A stretch of 64,000 nt of DNA from CAZAZQ01 sp964489705 (GTDB taxonomy: Bacteria > Zixibacteria > MSB-5A5 > GN15 > FEB-12): positions 62,001-126,000 of the forward strand of contig CAZAZQ010000010.1 in NCBI GenBank assembly GCA_964489705.1, written 5' to 3'. This document shows, piece after piece, positions 9,713-19,593 of this stretch (within the stretch, counting starts at the first letter, position 1; every line of letters starts with the position of its first letter). The notes under the pieces were generated by a model, which saw only the letters and a list, made by a program, of their open reading frames with translations, was not told the origin of the DNA and did no database searches. Position numbers and translations under genes: made by a program.

Positions 9713-12058
9713 ATGGCACGGAAAAGCAAAAAGAAAGACACAAGCAGTCGCAAGGCTCAGGCGGTGGGAGTATTGTTCCTGCTGTTGGGAGCGTTGATAC
9801 TCGTCTCCTTGATTACTCATTACCCGGTGGATGACGAGCGCATCAGCGGGGAAATCGACAGCCATCTGAACCCGTTCGAAATCCCCTACCACAACCAGGT
9901 TGGGATGTTGGGAGCATACCTTTCATTCGTGCTGCTTTTGTTTGCCGGTTGGTTGGCGTACTTTCTGCCGGCGGGGTTGATAGCCTGGTCGCTCCGGTTG
10001 ATTTCTCCTCAGCGGGCGGAGAAATGGAAAGTCAATCTCTCTTTGGTCTTTGTCATGGCACTGTTGGCGACCATGATATACAACGTCCATCTGGTTACCT
10101 ATCCGGATCTTGCCGGTGATACCCACGCTGCCGGAGGATATCTGGCGGAGAAGCTGACGCTTATTTCCGTGAAGCTCATCGGGGAAGTCGGCTCGTATAT
10201 TTTGTTGGCTGGTATTCAACTGATATTGCTCATCTTGTATACGTCGCTTTCCCCTCTTGTCCCCAAGCGAGTTTCCTTGCCCGGTGCGGGAGTGGGCAAA
10301 CAGGTCTGGGGAATTTTCAAAGAGAAGGTGAAGTCTTTCTTTTCGTTCGGATGGCTCTCTTTCCTTTTGGAGCAGCGGAAGAAAGAATCATCAGCCGAGC
10401 CTGAAGAGGAAAGTTTCCATGAAGTGCTTTCCGAAGAGATAGAGGAAGCTCAGGATATTCCCGTTGAAGAAGAGCCCGAAACCGAACCGGCGGAAGAATC
10501 TCAAAAAGAACCTGCGGCGGAGAAGCCGTCCCGACGTTCCGGCAAAAGGAAGACCGTCATGGTCAAACCGGCGGAACCGTTGCATATCGACTCGATGGAA
10601 TACCACTATCCCACTCTTGATTTACTGAGGGAAAACCCGTACAAGGGGGAGTCCGTGAATTCCGAGGAGTTGGCGTTTACGGCGCGGATGCTGAGAGAGA
10701 CGCTTGAGACCTTCGGCATTCGCATCGAAGGGGAGATAGAGAAGTACCCCGGTCCCGTTATTACCCGCTACGAGTTCAAGCCGGGAACGGGAATTAAAGT
10801 GAATCAAATTCTCAATCTTTCGGACGACCTGGCGTTGGCGTTGAAAGCCAAGCGGGTGCGGATTATTGCGCCGATTCCCGGCAAAGCGGCGGTCGGGGTG
10901 GAAATCCCCAATCGCAAAGCACAGATTGTCTATTTGCGGGATATTCTCATGTCGGAAACGTTCACCAATTCCAAATACCGCTTGCCGCTGGCGTTGGGAA
11001 AGACCACCTCCGGGAAGCCGTATGTGACGGATTTGGCAAAACTGCCACACTTGCTGATAGCCGGTGCTACCGGCTCGGGAAAGTCGGTTTGTTTGAATGC
11101 CTTGTTGACGTCGTTATTGTACCGGCTGCATCCGCATCAGGTGCGCTTTATTCTTATAGACCCGAAGATGTTGGAGTTGACCGTGTACAAAGGCATCCCG
11201 CACTTGGGCAGACCGGTGGTGACCAACCCTCGACGAGCCGAGCGGGTGCTGGCTGATGTGGTGGTGGAGATGGAACATCGCTATCGGAAGTTGGCGGAAG
11301 CGTCAGTGCGAAATATCGAAGACTTCAACAAAAAGCAAAAGGAGCCGGAAAAGCAGCTTCCGTATATCGTTATTTGTGTTGACGAGCTCGCTGATTTGCT
11401 CATGTCGTCCTCTTCTTCCAAGACGGAACTGTTGATTACCCGCTTGGCGCAAATGGCGCGGGCGGTCGGTATCCATCTGGTGCTGGCGACCCAACGCCCG
11501 TCGGTTGATGTCATTACCGGATTGATTAAAGCTAACTTCCCGGCTCGCATTGCCTTTCAGGTGTCCTCTAAAGTAGATTCTCGGACTATCATCGACGCCA
11601 ACGGAGCGGAAAAACTGCTCGGGCATGGCGACATGCTCTTTCTCCATCCGGGGCAGCCGGAGCCAATGCGTTTGCATGGGGCGTTTTTGACCAGCGAAGA
11701 GACCGACGCCATCGTGAAGTTTATCCGAGACCAAGGACTGGAAATGTTGGCGCTGGAGAACATCTCGCAAGCAAGCGGGGAAACGACCGGTACCGAAGTC
11801 GACTTCGGTGACCCGCTCTTCCGGGAGGCGTGCGAGGTGGTCATTCGGCATAAGCAGGGTTCCGTGTCGCTTTTGCAGCGCCGTTTGGGAATCGGTTATC
11901 AGCGTGCGGCGCGGTTGATAGATAAATTGGAACAAGCCGGCATCGTTTCCCCCTTTGACGGTTCCAAAGCGCGGGACGTGTTAGTGGATAAAGCGTATCT
12001 TGAAGCTCTCTTTACCAACCCCAATGCGGTTCCCTCTCCGAAGACAAAACAAAACTGA
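9713..12058 (+). CDS. ftsK: DNA translocase FtsK
   Basis: 781 residues, like SpoIIIE/short FtsK. Four hydrophobic helices lie within residues 15-190 and an acidic Glu/Pro linker at about 220-285. The motor follows: alpha domain (ENPYKGESVNSEELAFTA), then Walker A GATGSGKS near 447 and Walker B IVICVDELADLL. The gamma winged helix that reads KOPS-like sites is at about 705-770 (QGSVSLLQRRLGIGYQRAARLIDKLEQAGIV). It pumps chromosome ends through the closing septum. No good ribosome site precedes the ATG. It opens the long plus-strand gene run, and lolA follows as it does in E. coli. Confidence 0.97.
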   Translation: MARKSKKKDTSSRKAQAVGVLFLLLGALILVSLITHYPVDDERISGEIDSHLNPFEIPYHNQVGMLGAYLSFVLLLFAGWLAYFLPAGLIAWSLRLISPQRAEKWKVNLSLVFVMALLATMIYNVHLVTYPDLAGDTHAAGGYLAEKLTLISVKLIGEVGSYILLAGIQLILLILYTSLSPLVPKRVSLPGAGVGKQVWGIFKEKVKSFFSFGWLSFLLEQRKKESSAEPEEESFHEVLSEEIEEAQDIPVEEEPETEPAEESQKEPAAEKPSRRSGKRKTVMVKPAEPLHIDSMEYHYPTLDLLRENPYKGESVNSEELAFTARMLRETLETFGIRIEGEIEKYPGPVITRYEFKPGTGIKVNQILNLSDDLALALKAKRVRIIAPIPGKAAVGVEIPNRKAQIVYLRDILMSETFTNSKYRLPLALGKTTSGKPYVTDLAKLPHLLIAGATGSGKSVCLNALLTSLLYRLHPHQVRFILIDPKMLELTVYKGIPHLGRPVVTNPRRAERVLADVVVEMEHRYRKLAEASVRNIEDFNKKQKEPEKQLPYIVICVDELADLLMSSSSSKTELLITRLAQMARAVGIHLVLATQRPSVDVITGLIKANFPARIAFQVSSKVDSRTIIDANGAEKLLGHGDMLFLHPGQPEPMRLHGAFLTSEETDAIVKFIRDQGLEMLALENISQASGETTGTEVDFGDPLFREACEVVIRHKQGSVSLLQRRLGIGYQRAARLIDKLEQAGIVSPFDGSKARDVLVDKAYLEALFTNPNAVPSPKTKQN

Positions 12059-12086
12059 TGCCGCCACACCACGTATAAGATAACGT

Positions 12087-12701
12087 ATGATGAGAAAAAG
12101 TATTGTCGGTGTTTTCATCGTCGGCTGGTTGGCGGCTCTTACGTGGGGAAGTGATGACCCCTTTCAAAGAGTCAAGCAGGAACTGGCAGAGGCGGTGTGT
12201 GCCCGGTTTGATTTTGTCGGCATTTTGGAGTCCGATATCTTTGACGAGGTTGACTCCACCTACGGCACGGCGTATCTGGCGAAGGACGGGAGATTTCGTG
12301 TCGAGATGGGGGAGGAGGTGTATCTCTATGATGCGCAGTACCTGTATACCTACTCCCCGGAAAATAATCAGGTTACGATTGAAAGTATCGCCGACGACGA
12401 GGAGTTGGGAAAAGAAATTTTGTTCCTCACGCATCTTGACGAACTTTACACCACAGCCTTTCTCAAACCCGGTGTTTACCGGTTGAAAAAAAAGGAACGC
12501 ACTTCGGAAAGGGATGAGATTCCCGATTCCTTGACGGTCTTCTTGACGCCCAACCAGCGTCGTATCGAAAGATTGGAATACCTCGATATCAATGACGAAC
12601 GCAACACCATCCTTATTTTGAAGCAACACATCGATTCGGTGTGTGACGACGATATCTTTGTCCCTGATTTTCCCGATTCCGTAGAGAGGGTCAAGTTATA
12701 G
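12087..12701 (+). CDS. lolA: LolA-like outer-membrane lipoprotein carrier
   Basis: 204 residues with signal peptide MMRKSIVGVFIVGWLAALTWG. The mature part has the LolA layout: a helix (DPFQRVKQELAEAV), then strands ending in KDGRFRVEM, EEVYLYDAQYLYTYSP and a C-terminal linearised sheet. LolA shuttles lipoproteins through the periplasm to the outer membrane. The call rests on this pattern plus its place 28 bases after ftsK, a pairing also found in gammaproteobacteria. Divergent LolA-like proteins can carry other lipids, so partner identity is inferred. Confidence 0.78.
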   Translation: MMRKSIVGVFIVGWLAALTWGSDDPFQRVKQELAEAVCARFDFVGILESDIFDEVDSTYGTAYLAKDGRFRVEMGEEVYLYDAQYLYTYSPENNQVTIESIADDEELGKEILFLTHLDELYTTAFLKPGVYRLKKKERTSERDEIPDSLTVFLTPNQRRIERLEYLDINDERNTILILKQHIDSVCDDDIFVPDFPDSVERVKL

Positions 12702-12702
12702 C

Positions 12703-14022
12703 GTGAAGTTCTACATTCATAAACTTGGCTGTCCGAAAAATGATGTCGATGCCGATTACCTGACGGCTCGTTTGCTGGAAGCGGGGCATGAGTACGTCTC
12801 CGAACCGGAGCAGGCGGAAGCGATTATCGTCAACACGTGCGGTTTTATTCTCCCCGCCAAGGAAGAATCGATTGACGCCATTTTGCAGCTTGCCCGGTTG
12901 AAAAAAACGGGGCAGGTGCGGAGGTTGTACGCCGCCGGTTGTCTCTCGCAACGATACGGTACCGATTTGGTTACCGATATCCCGGAGCTTGACGGTGTGT
13001 TCGGTATCGGGGAAATCGAGACGCTGGCACATGAGATGTCGTCACCGTCGCCTAAGCGGGGCATTTTTGCCACTGCCGCCGACGAATTGCGCTATCTCAG
13101 TTGGAAAGGGCGACATATCGCCGACGATTTCCCTTATGCTTATCTGAAAATTTCCGACGGGTGCAATCGCACCTGTACTTTTTGTGCCATTCCCGCCATT
13201 CGGGGGCAATACCGCAGCCGTCCCATCGATGAAATCGTCCGCGAAGCCGAGTACCTTGCCGCTCACGGGAAGAAAGAACTCATCTTGGTTTCCCAAGAGG
13301 CTACCTTGTACGGCTACGACCTCGGAGAAAAAAGCAACCTTGTGACCCTGCTCCGTGCCCTGGACAGCGTGGAAGGGGTAGAGTGGATTCGGGTGATGTA
13401 TTTGCATCCCTTGCAGCTCGATATCGAGCTTATCGACTACTTTGCCGCCGAAAACAAGACCCTCCCGTATTTTGACCTTCCTTTGCAGCATATCAACTCC
13501 GAAATTCTCGCCGCTATGGGGAGACAAATGAGACGGGAAGAAGTGGAGGAGGTCTTGGGCTTGATTCGGGAAAGGTGTCCGGAGGCGACAGTGCGGACGG
13601 TATTCATTGTCGGTTTTCCGGGGGAGACGGAAGAGCATTTTCAAGAATTGCTGAGGTTTATTGCGGACTACCGCTTTGACCGAGTGGGAGTATTCGGCTA
13701 TTCCGCGGAGGAAGGAACCCCCGCCGCCGCTTTGGCGGGACAACTCGACGAAGAGACGATTAATACCCGCCAAGATTTGCTGATGAGCCTGCAACAGGAG
13801 ATAGCGTTTGCAAAAAATGAAAACTTGATTGGCAGCGTTCAGGACGTTATCATTGATACCGTGAAAGATGATATTGCCGTCGGCAGAACGCGCGGTGATT
13901 GTCCTGAAATAGATCAGGAGGTGTACGTCGAAGGATACCGCGGAGAAAGTGGTGCGATTATCAAAGTAACCGTAACCGCTGCGGATGGCTATGATATTCG
14001 GGGAACGTTTGTTGAGGCGTAA
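12703..14022 (+). CDS. rimO: Ribosomal protein uS12 methylthiotransferase RimO
   Basis: 439 residues from GTG, one base after the lolA stop, with GAGGG upstream. The N-terminal MTTase domain has its three cluster cysteines (HKLGCPKN, VNTCGFI, AAGCLSQ). The radical-SAM CxxxCxxC is at Cys154/158/161 (DGCNRTCTFCAIP), and a TRAM domain ends the protein. LGCPKN and IRGQYRSR are the RimO rather than MiaB forms. It adds a methylthio group to an aspartate of ribosomal protein S12. Co-transcribed with envelope genes on either side. Confidence 0.95.
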   Translation: MKFYIHKLGCPKNDVDADYLTARLLEAGHEYVSEPEQAEAIIVNTCGFILPAKEESIDAILQLARLKKTGQVRRLYAAGCLSQRYGTDLVTDIPELDGVFGIGEIETLAHEMSSPSPKRGIFATAADELRYLSWKGRHIADDFPYAYLKISDGCNRTCTFCAIPAIRGQYRSRPIDEIVREAEYLAAHGKKELILVSQEATLYGYDLGEKSNLVTLLRALDSVEGVEWIRVMYLHPLQLDIELIDYFAAENKTLPYFDLPLQHINSEILAAMGRQMRREEVEEVLGLIRERCPEATVRTVFIVGFPGETEEHFQELLRFIADYRFDRVGVFGYSAEEGTPAAALAGQLDEETINTRQDLLMSLQQEIAFAKNENLIGSVQDVIIDTVKDDIAVGRTRGDCPEIDQEVYVEGYRGESGAIIKVTVTAADGYDIRGTFVEA

Positions 14023-14025
14023 GCG

Positions 14026-14670
14026 ATGATTCAGTTTGAAAAACTGGGAATTTTCCTCTCAAAGCCGATAGCTTTTCTGTTGGTGATTGTCTACTTGCTT
14101 CAATCCGGTCTTTTGGTCTATCTCATCAAGGAGAAATTCGACCTGGAGAAGCAAATCGCCTACCAGCAGAAGCGCATTTCGGCACTCGAAGAAAAGCTTC
14201 AGATATTCAAGGCAATTGATGATTTTCAAATCGGTTTTACGGATGAAGAAGTACGCAAATTGACGGAAGTCATCTATGCGGAGAGCAAGAAGTACGAGTA
14301 TGACCCGATGTTTATTCTTGCCATCATTCTCACCGAGTCCTCGTTCAAAAAAGGACAGCAATCGGAAATGGGTGCCCGAGGGTTGATGCAGGTTATTCCT
14401 TACGTCGGAGCGCAACTGGCGCTGGAGTCCGGCATGGAATGGGAAGGTTCGCAGACGTTGTTCGAGCCGGAAGTGAATATCAAGTTGGGGATGCTGCACT
14501 TGTTTCGGCAGATTTTGAAATTCGGCGATATCAAAAAGGCGCTGGTTGCCTATAATCTCGGTGAGACGAAGCTGCGGAGTATGCTCCGCAAGCAGCGACC
14601 TCTTCCCAAGACGTATCTGAACAAGGTGTTGAAAAACTACAAGATGTTGAAGGAGACGTATAGAGTTTGA
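14026..14670 (+). CDS. Membrane-anchored lytic transglycosylase (SLT fold)
   Basis: 214 residues. One N-terminal membrane helix (residues ~14-33) is followed by a short coiled coil (EKQIAYQQKRISALEEKLQ), then the lysozyme-like SLT domain. It shows the catalytic Glu in LTESSF, GARGLMQVIP, NIKLGMLHL and LVAYNLGE in the right order. It cleaves the MurNAc-GlcNAc bond with anhydro ring formation. The single-helix anchor places it on the periplasmic face of the inner membrane. Its stop overlaps the bamD start by 4 bases, so translation is likely coupled. Confidence 0.9.
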   Translation: MIQFEKLGIFLSKPIAFLLVIVYLLQSGLLVYLIKEKFDLEKQIAYQQKRISALEEKLQIFKAIDDFQIGFTDEEVRKLTEVIYAESKKYEYDPMFILAIILTESSFKKGQQSEMGARGLMQVIPYVGAQLALESGMEWEGSQTLFEPEVNIKLGMLHLFRQILKFGDIKKALVAYNLGETKLRSMLRKQRPLPKTYLNKVLKNYKMLKETYRV

Positions 14671-15608
14671 GCACATACCTTCGTCAATATAGCGTTTTCT
14701 TTTTTATCCTTGCCCTCATAGGAGTGGCGGCAGGCTGCGGCGGAAAGAGAACAAAGGCGCACCTCGGACCGCAGGAGCTGTTTGAATTGGGGATGGAGGA
14801 GTATAACAAGAAGCATTACTTCAACGCCATCGAGCATTTCCAAGCGGTGGTGTGGAACTACCCCGGCGAAACGATTGTCGATACCGCCCAGTACTACCTT
14901 GCCCTTTCCTACTTCGGGGAAAAGAACTACGAGTTAGCCCGGGTCGAGTTTGACCGGCTTGTCAACAACTACCCCTCTTCTGCTTTCTTCGAACAGGCGT
15001 TGTTCATGAAAGCCGTGTCCACTTTCGAGTTAACGCCGCGTCACTACGGACTCGACCAGAGCGAGTTGACGGATGCCATCAGGCAGTTTGAGGACTTTAT
15101 TATCGACTATCCCGAGTCGGAGCTTATTCCCGATGTTCAGAGGTACCTGAAAATCGCCCGTACCCGTTTGGCGCGGAAATACTACGAGGCGGGCATCGTT
15201 TACAGCCGGATGGGGGCGTACAAGTCGGCGGAGATATACTTTCAGAAAGTCATCGATGAGTATACCGACACCGAGTTTGCCGCCCGAGCGGCGTATCAGA
15301 ATGCCGAGATGGAATTCAAGCTGAAGCGTTTCGATAGTGCGGCGAAAAAATTCGGCGATTTCGTAAAGGTGTTCCCCGACCATGAGTGGGTGTCGAAAGC
15401 CAAGAAGCGTCAAGTGGAGGCGGCGTTCAAGAGCGGTGAAGCGGCGTTTAAGAAAGGCGACTATGCCTTGGCGCAGCAAAAATTCGAAGCGTTTCAAACG
15501 ACGTATCCAAACAACGGCTGGAGCAAAAAAGTGCGGAAGTACCTGAAAAAGATAAGCGAACTCACCGACACAACCGAGCGGACGGAGAGCCATGAAACCG
15601 AATCCTGA
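14667..15608 (+). CDS. bamD: BamD-like outer-membrane assembly lipoprotein
   Basis: 313 residues from TTG overlapping the previous stop. The signal peptide ends in a lipobox (GVAAGC), so the mature protein is a lipoprotein. About five TPR-like helix pairs follow (LFELGMEEYNKKHYFNAIEHF; YYLALSYFGEKNYELARVEF), the YfiO/BamD pattern. It is longer than E. coli BamD (about 245), with an extra C-terminal TPR pair. It supports BamA in folding outer-membrane barrels. Neighbouring lptD and lolA fit this. The nadD start lies inside its last codons. Confidence 0.9.
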   Translation: MSTYLRQYSVFFFILALIGVAAGCGGKRTKAHLGPQELFELGMEEYNKKHYFNAIEHFQAVVWNYPGETIVDTAQYYLALSYFGEKNYELARVEFDRLVNNYPSSAFFEQALFMKAVSTFELTPRHYGLDQSELTDAIRQFEDFIIDYPESELIPDVQRYLKIARTRLARKYYEAGIVYSRMGAYKSAEIYFQKVIDEYTDTEFAARAAYQNAEMEFKLKRFDSAAKKFGDFVKVFPDHEWVSKAKKRQVEAAFKSGEAAFKKGDYALAQQKFEAFQTTYPNNGWSKKVRKYLKKISELTDTTERTESHETES

Positions 15609-16203
15609 AAAAGGCGGCAAATGGGGAATTCTCGGCGGGACGTTCGATCCCGTTCATTTCGGTCACCTCACCCTGGCGCAGGAGGTCTCTCGGCACAAAA
15701 AGCTCGATGGGGTGCTTTTTATCCCTTCCGTGAACCACCCGTTCAAAAAGGGAACGTGTATCGCCGACTACTCCGACCGGGTGGAGATGTTGCATCGCGC
15801 GGTTGACGATAGACCGCAATTTCATGTTTGTGAAATAGAAGCGGAGCAAGACCTGAGCGGTTTCACTCTCGATACGGTGAGAGCCTTGAAGGAAAAATAT
15901 CCGGCGGCGGAGTTTTATTTCATAGTCGGCGCCGATCTCTTGAAAGAGTTGAGGAAGTGGCATCGGGTGGAAGAGCTTCTTGAGGAAGTGAAAATTCTGG
16001 TCGGTTCGCGGCCATTCTTTCGGGATCCGACTGCAAGTAAGAATCTTCCGAAGGGGATAGAACCGGTACCCACCGCCGCCGTCGATGTGTCCTCGACTCA
16101 TATCAGGACAATGTTGCGCCGGGGAGCTTCCCCCGATACCTTGTTGAAATTTATGCCCTTGAAAGTAATAAATTATATTTTCGAGCAGGGATTATATAGG
16201 TGA
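15592..16203 (+). CDS. nadD: Nicotinate-nucleotide adenylyltransferase
   Basis: 203 residues. The nucleotidyltransferase signature GGTFDPVHFGHL is at residues 15-26, the FIVGADLLKELRKWH motif typical of NadD in the middle, and the ATP-binding SSTHIR near residue 168. It joins ATP and nicotinate mononucleotide to deamido-NAD, a step of NAD synthesis. It overlaps bamD by 17 bases and polA by 4, so it sits inside a coupled run. Confidence 0.95.
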   Translation: MKPNPEKGGKWGILGGTFDPVHFGHLTLAQEVSRHKKLDGVLFIPSVNHPFKKGTCIADYSDRVEMLHRAVDDRPQFHVCEIEAEQDLSGFTLDTVRALKEKYPAAEFYFIVGADLLKELRKWHRVEELLEEVKILVGSRPFFRDPTASKNLPKGIEPVPTAAVDVSSTHIRTMLRRGASPDTLLKFMPLKVINYIFEQGLYR

Positions 16204-18929
16204 GCGGAAAAGGGAAAAAGAAACTTTTCCTTATCGACGGCTCGGCGATCTTTTATCGAGCGTACTTTGCGTTTATCCGTAACCCGCTTATCAATTCCAA
16301 AGGGGAAAACACCTCCGCTACCTATGGCTTTGTCAATTCTCTTCTGAAAATAATCCGGGATGAGAACCCCGACTATATTGCGGTTGCTTTCGACACCAAG
16401 CAGCCGACCTTTCGACACGAGGCATATCCCGAATACAAATCCACCCGTGCCAAGATGCCGGATGAGCTGGTCGAGCAGTTGCCGCGCATCCGTCAAGCGG
16501 TGGAAGCGTTGAACATCCCCTATTTCGAATTGGACGGCTACGAAGCGGACGACGTCATTGGAACGATTGCCCGCAAAGCCGCCGAGAAGGGGCTGGAGGT
16601 GTGGTGCGTGACGGGGGATAAAGATTTCTTCCAACTGGTGAACGACAATATCAAGATATACAACCCCAAGCCGACCGCGGATGCGGCGGAAAAACTGGGT
16701 CCCAAAGAGGTCAAAGAAAAGTTCGGGGTTCCCCCGGAATTGGTGGTAGACAAGCTGGCGTTGATGGGCGACAGTTCCGACAACGTGCCCGGCATCCCGG
16801 GGATAGGACCCAAAACCGCCGACAACTTGTTGGCACAATTTGGCTCGCTGGAAAAAATCTTGTCTGACTACGAGCGAATCAAAGCAAAAGGGGTTCGCGA
16901 AAAAGTGCGAGCCAATCTGGACAAGGCAAAGCTGTCGAAAGAACTGGTGACGATTCATACCGACCTTCCCATCGAGGTGGATTTGAAGCAGTTGGAACGT
17001 CGTCCCATCAATTATGAACAGGTGAAGAAGCTTTTTCTCGAACTGGAGTTCAATCGGCTTTTGAAACAACTTCTTCCGGAAAATGAGAGCGGTGATGTCC
17101 CGGAGAAAGAGCCGGAACAGAAAGTATCTTATACGGCAATTACTTCTCTTGATGAGTTAAAGGAGTTGTTGAAAAAGCTCTCTGACGTAAAAGAGGTTGC
17201 GGTCGATACCGAGACCACCTCGCTGCATTCCCTCCAAGCGGAGTTGGTGGGCGTTTCTCTGTGTGCCCGCGCCGGGGAAAGTTACTACCTCCCGATGGCG
17301 CATACGGCGACCCCGGAAAAGAATCTTCCTTTCGATGCGGCGCTGGAAGAGTTGAAGACGTTCCTGGAAAACAAGAAAGTTCAGAAAATCGGACAGAATA
17401 TCAAGTACGATATCGAAGTGCTTCACCGTTACGGAGTCGATATTTCGCCCGTGTCGTTCGATACGATGTTGGCGTCGTATATCCTCGATCCTTCGTCGCG
17501 ACAGCATTCGTTGGATTTTTTGGCGCTGAAGCATTTTGACTACCAGATGCAGCCCATCAGCGATTTAATCGGCAGCGGGAAGAAGCAAAAGTCATTCGCT
17601 ACCGTGCCGGTGGATAAGGCAACGTTTTACGCCGCCGAAGATGCGGACTATACCTACCGCTTGCGGGGCGTTTTGGCGCCGAAGCTGCATGACCAGGGAT
17701 TCCATGACCTGTATTACAATATTGAGCTTCCCTTGATAAAAGTGTTGGTGGCGATGGAGGAAGCGGGGGTGAAGGTGGACAAAGAGTTCCTCTCCCGTCT
17801 CTCGAAGGAGATGGATAAAAAAATCGCCGCTTTGAAAAAAGAAATTTTTGAAATCGCCGGGGGAGAGTTCAATATCAACTCGACGCAACAGTTGGCTCAC
17901 GTCCTCTTCGAAAAACTGAGCTTACCGACCAAGGGAAAGACGGCAAAGAAAACCGGCTACGCTACCGATGTGCGGGTGCTGGAGGAACTTGCCCAGATTC
18001 ATCCGTTTCCCAAGCTGATTCTTGATTTTCGGCAGTTGATGAAGCTGAAAAATACCTACATTGATGCTATCCCCAAACTCATCAACCCCGAAACGGGGCG
18101 GGTGCACACGTCGTTCAACCAGACGGTCACGGCGACCGGGCGATTGTCTTCCACCGAACCGAACTTGCAAAACATACCCGTGCGCACCGAAGAAGGACGG
18201 CAAATCAGGAAAGCGTTTGTCCCGCGAGATGAGGACTATAAACTGCTCGTTGCCGACTATTCGCAGATAGAGCTGCGCATCCTGGCGCATTACTCGAAAG
18301 ACAAAGGGCTAATCGAGGCTTTTCGCAAGGGGGAGGATATTCACGCCCGGACGGCGGCAGAGGTATATGGAGTCGCTTTGGAAGATGTCACCCCCGCTAT
18401 GCGACGAGTGGCAAAGACGGCGAATTTCGCCATCATTTACGGTGTGACCGCTTACGGGTTGACGCAGCAGACCGATATGAGCGTCGAACAGGCAAAAGAG
18501 TTTATCGACACCTACTTCGAGCGGTACCCCGGCATTTTGAACTACATCGAATCGACCAAGCAGTTTGCCCGCGAAAAAGGGTATGTCACGACCCTTTTCA
18601 ACCGGCGGCGCTATATTCCGGAAATCAACGACAAGAATCACTCGGTGAGACAGTTCGCCGAACGCACCGCTATCAATACGCCCATCCAAGGTACGGCGGC
18701 GGATATGATAAAAGTCGCCATGCTCAAAATTTATGACAAGATGAAAAAGATGCGTTCCCTGATGGTCTTGCAGGTGCATGACGAGTTGGTCTTTGACGTT
18801 CACAAAGAGGAACTTGACGAGCTGAAAAAAATCGTGAAGACCAAGATGGAGAAAGCGGTCAAATTGACGGTGCCGATTGTGGTTGATATCGGGGTGGGGG
18901 AGAATTGGCTGGATGCGAAAGGTGAGTGA
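16200..18929 (+). CDS. polA: DNA polymerase I
   Basis: 909 residues from GTG overlapping nadD. Three domains: 5'-nuclease (residues 1-290, with EADDVIGTIA and GDSSDNVPGIPGIGPKTA), 3'-5' exonuclease (~310-500) and polymerase. The exonuclease keeps its acidic residues (VDTETTS, GQNIKYDIE, YAAEDADYT), so proofreading should be active. Polymerase motifs A (DYSQIELR, ~685), B (RRVAKTANFAIIYG) and C (QVHDELV, ~858) are intact. It serves Okazaki-fragment processing and repair. Full length, no oddity. Confidence 0.98.
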   Translation: MSGKGKKKLFLIDGSAIFYRAYFAFIRNPLINSKGENTSATYGFVNSLLKIIRDENPDYIAVAFDTKQPTFRHEAYPEYKSTRAKMPDELVEQLPRIRQAVEALNIPYFELDGYEADDVIGTIARKAAEKGLEVWCVTGDKDFFQLVNDNIKIYNPKPTADAAEKLGPKEVKEKFGVPPELVVDKLALMGDSSDNVPGIPGIGPKTADNLLAQFGSLEKILSDYERIKAKGVREKVRANLDKAKLSKELVTIHTDLPIEVDLKQLERRPINYEQVKKLFLELEFNRLLKQLLPENESGDVPEKEPEQKVSYTAITSLDELKELLKKLSDVKEVAVDTETTSLHSLQAELVGVSLCARAGESYYLPMAHTATPEKNLPFDAALEELKTFLENKKVQKIGQNIKYDIEVLHRYGVDISPVSFDTMLASYILDPSSRQHSLDFLALKHFDYQMQPISDLIGSGKKQKSFATVPVDKATFYAAEDADYTYRLRGVLAPKLHDQGFHDLYYNIELPLIKVLVAMEEAGVKVDKEFLSRLSKEMDKKIAALKKEIFEIAGGEFNINSTQQLAHVLFEKLSLPTKGKTAKKTGYATDVRVLEELAQIHPFPKLILDFRQLMKLKNTYIDAIPKLINPETGRVHTSFNQTVTATGRLSSTEPNLQNIPVRTEEGRQIRKAFVPRDEDYKLLVADYSQIELRILAHYSKDKGLIEAFRKGEDIHARTAAEVYGVALEDVTPAMRRVAKTANFAIIYGVTAYGLTQQTDMSVEQAKEFIDTYFERYPGILNYIESTKQFAREKGYVTTLFNRRRYIPEINDKNHSVRQFAERTAINTPIQGTAADMIKVAMLKIYDKMKKMRSLMVLQVHDELVFDVHKEELDELKKIVKTKMEKAVKLTVPIVVDIGVGENWLDAKGE

Positions 18930-18950
18930 CGAAACCGGAAGCGGGCGAGT

Positions 18951-19544
18951 ATGTTTATCGGCATTACCGGTCAGATAGGGGCGGGAAAGACGACCGCTGC
19001 GCGCATCTTAGCCTCGTTCGGAGCGGTGGTCATTGATGCCGATGCGATTGGGAAGGAAGTCGTTGAGCGTTCCGAAGCGCTTCAGCGAAAGCTGGTGCGG
19101 GCTTTCGGAAAACAGATTCTATCCCGCTCGGGAAAAATCAATCGAAAAAAACTGGCAATGGTCGCATTTGCCGATGCCCACGCCAAGGAACGCTTGAATC
19201 GTTTGGTTCATCCCCCGTTGTTGCGGGAGTTGAAAAAGCGGATGCGGGAGCTGGCGAAGAGCCATGAGGTAGTCGTCATCGATGCCGCCCTCTTGCTTGA
19301 TTGGAACCTTGATGCCTCGATGGACATCGTGTTGGTTATCCATGCTTCCCGCCGCGAGCGTCTCCGTCGCCTGATGGCACGAGGGATAGAACGCTCGGAT
19401 GCCGAGGCTCGCCAGCGGGCGCAGCTGCCGTTTCGAGAGTATCAAAAGCGGGCGGATGTGGTCATTTTGAACAATTCCACCGAGGACAAATTGCGAGCCA
19501 AGTTAGCCCGTTCTTGGAAGAAGATTATTCCGCAAAGGCATTGA
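18951..19544 (+). CDS. coaE: Dephospho-CoA kinase
   Basis: 197 residues. The P-loop GQIGAGKTT is at residues 7-15, followed by the CoA-binding region VIDADAIGKEV, HPPLL and the lid ERLRRLMARG. It phosphorylates the 3'-hydroxyl of dephospho-CoA in the last step of coenzyme A synthesis. It lies 21 bases after polA; a polA-coaE pairing is common in bacteria, which supports the call. Confidence 0.95.
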   Translation: MFIGITGQIGAGKTTAARILASFGAVVIDADAIGKEVVERSEALQRKLVRAFGKQILSRSGKINRKKLAMVAFADAHAKERLNRLVHPPLLRELKKRMRELAKSHEVVVIDAALLLDWNLDASMDIVLVIHASRRERLRRLMARGIERSDAEARQRAQLPFREYQKRADVVILNNSTEDKLRAKLARSWKKIIPQRH

Positions 19545-19593
19545 CAAGAGCTAGGGATGTCTCTTAATTCACCCTAAAAGACAAATATGCACA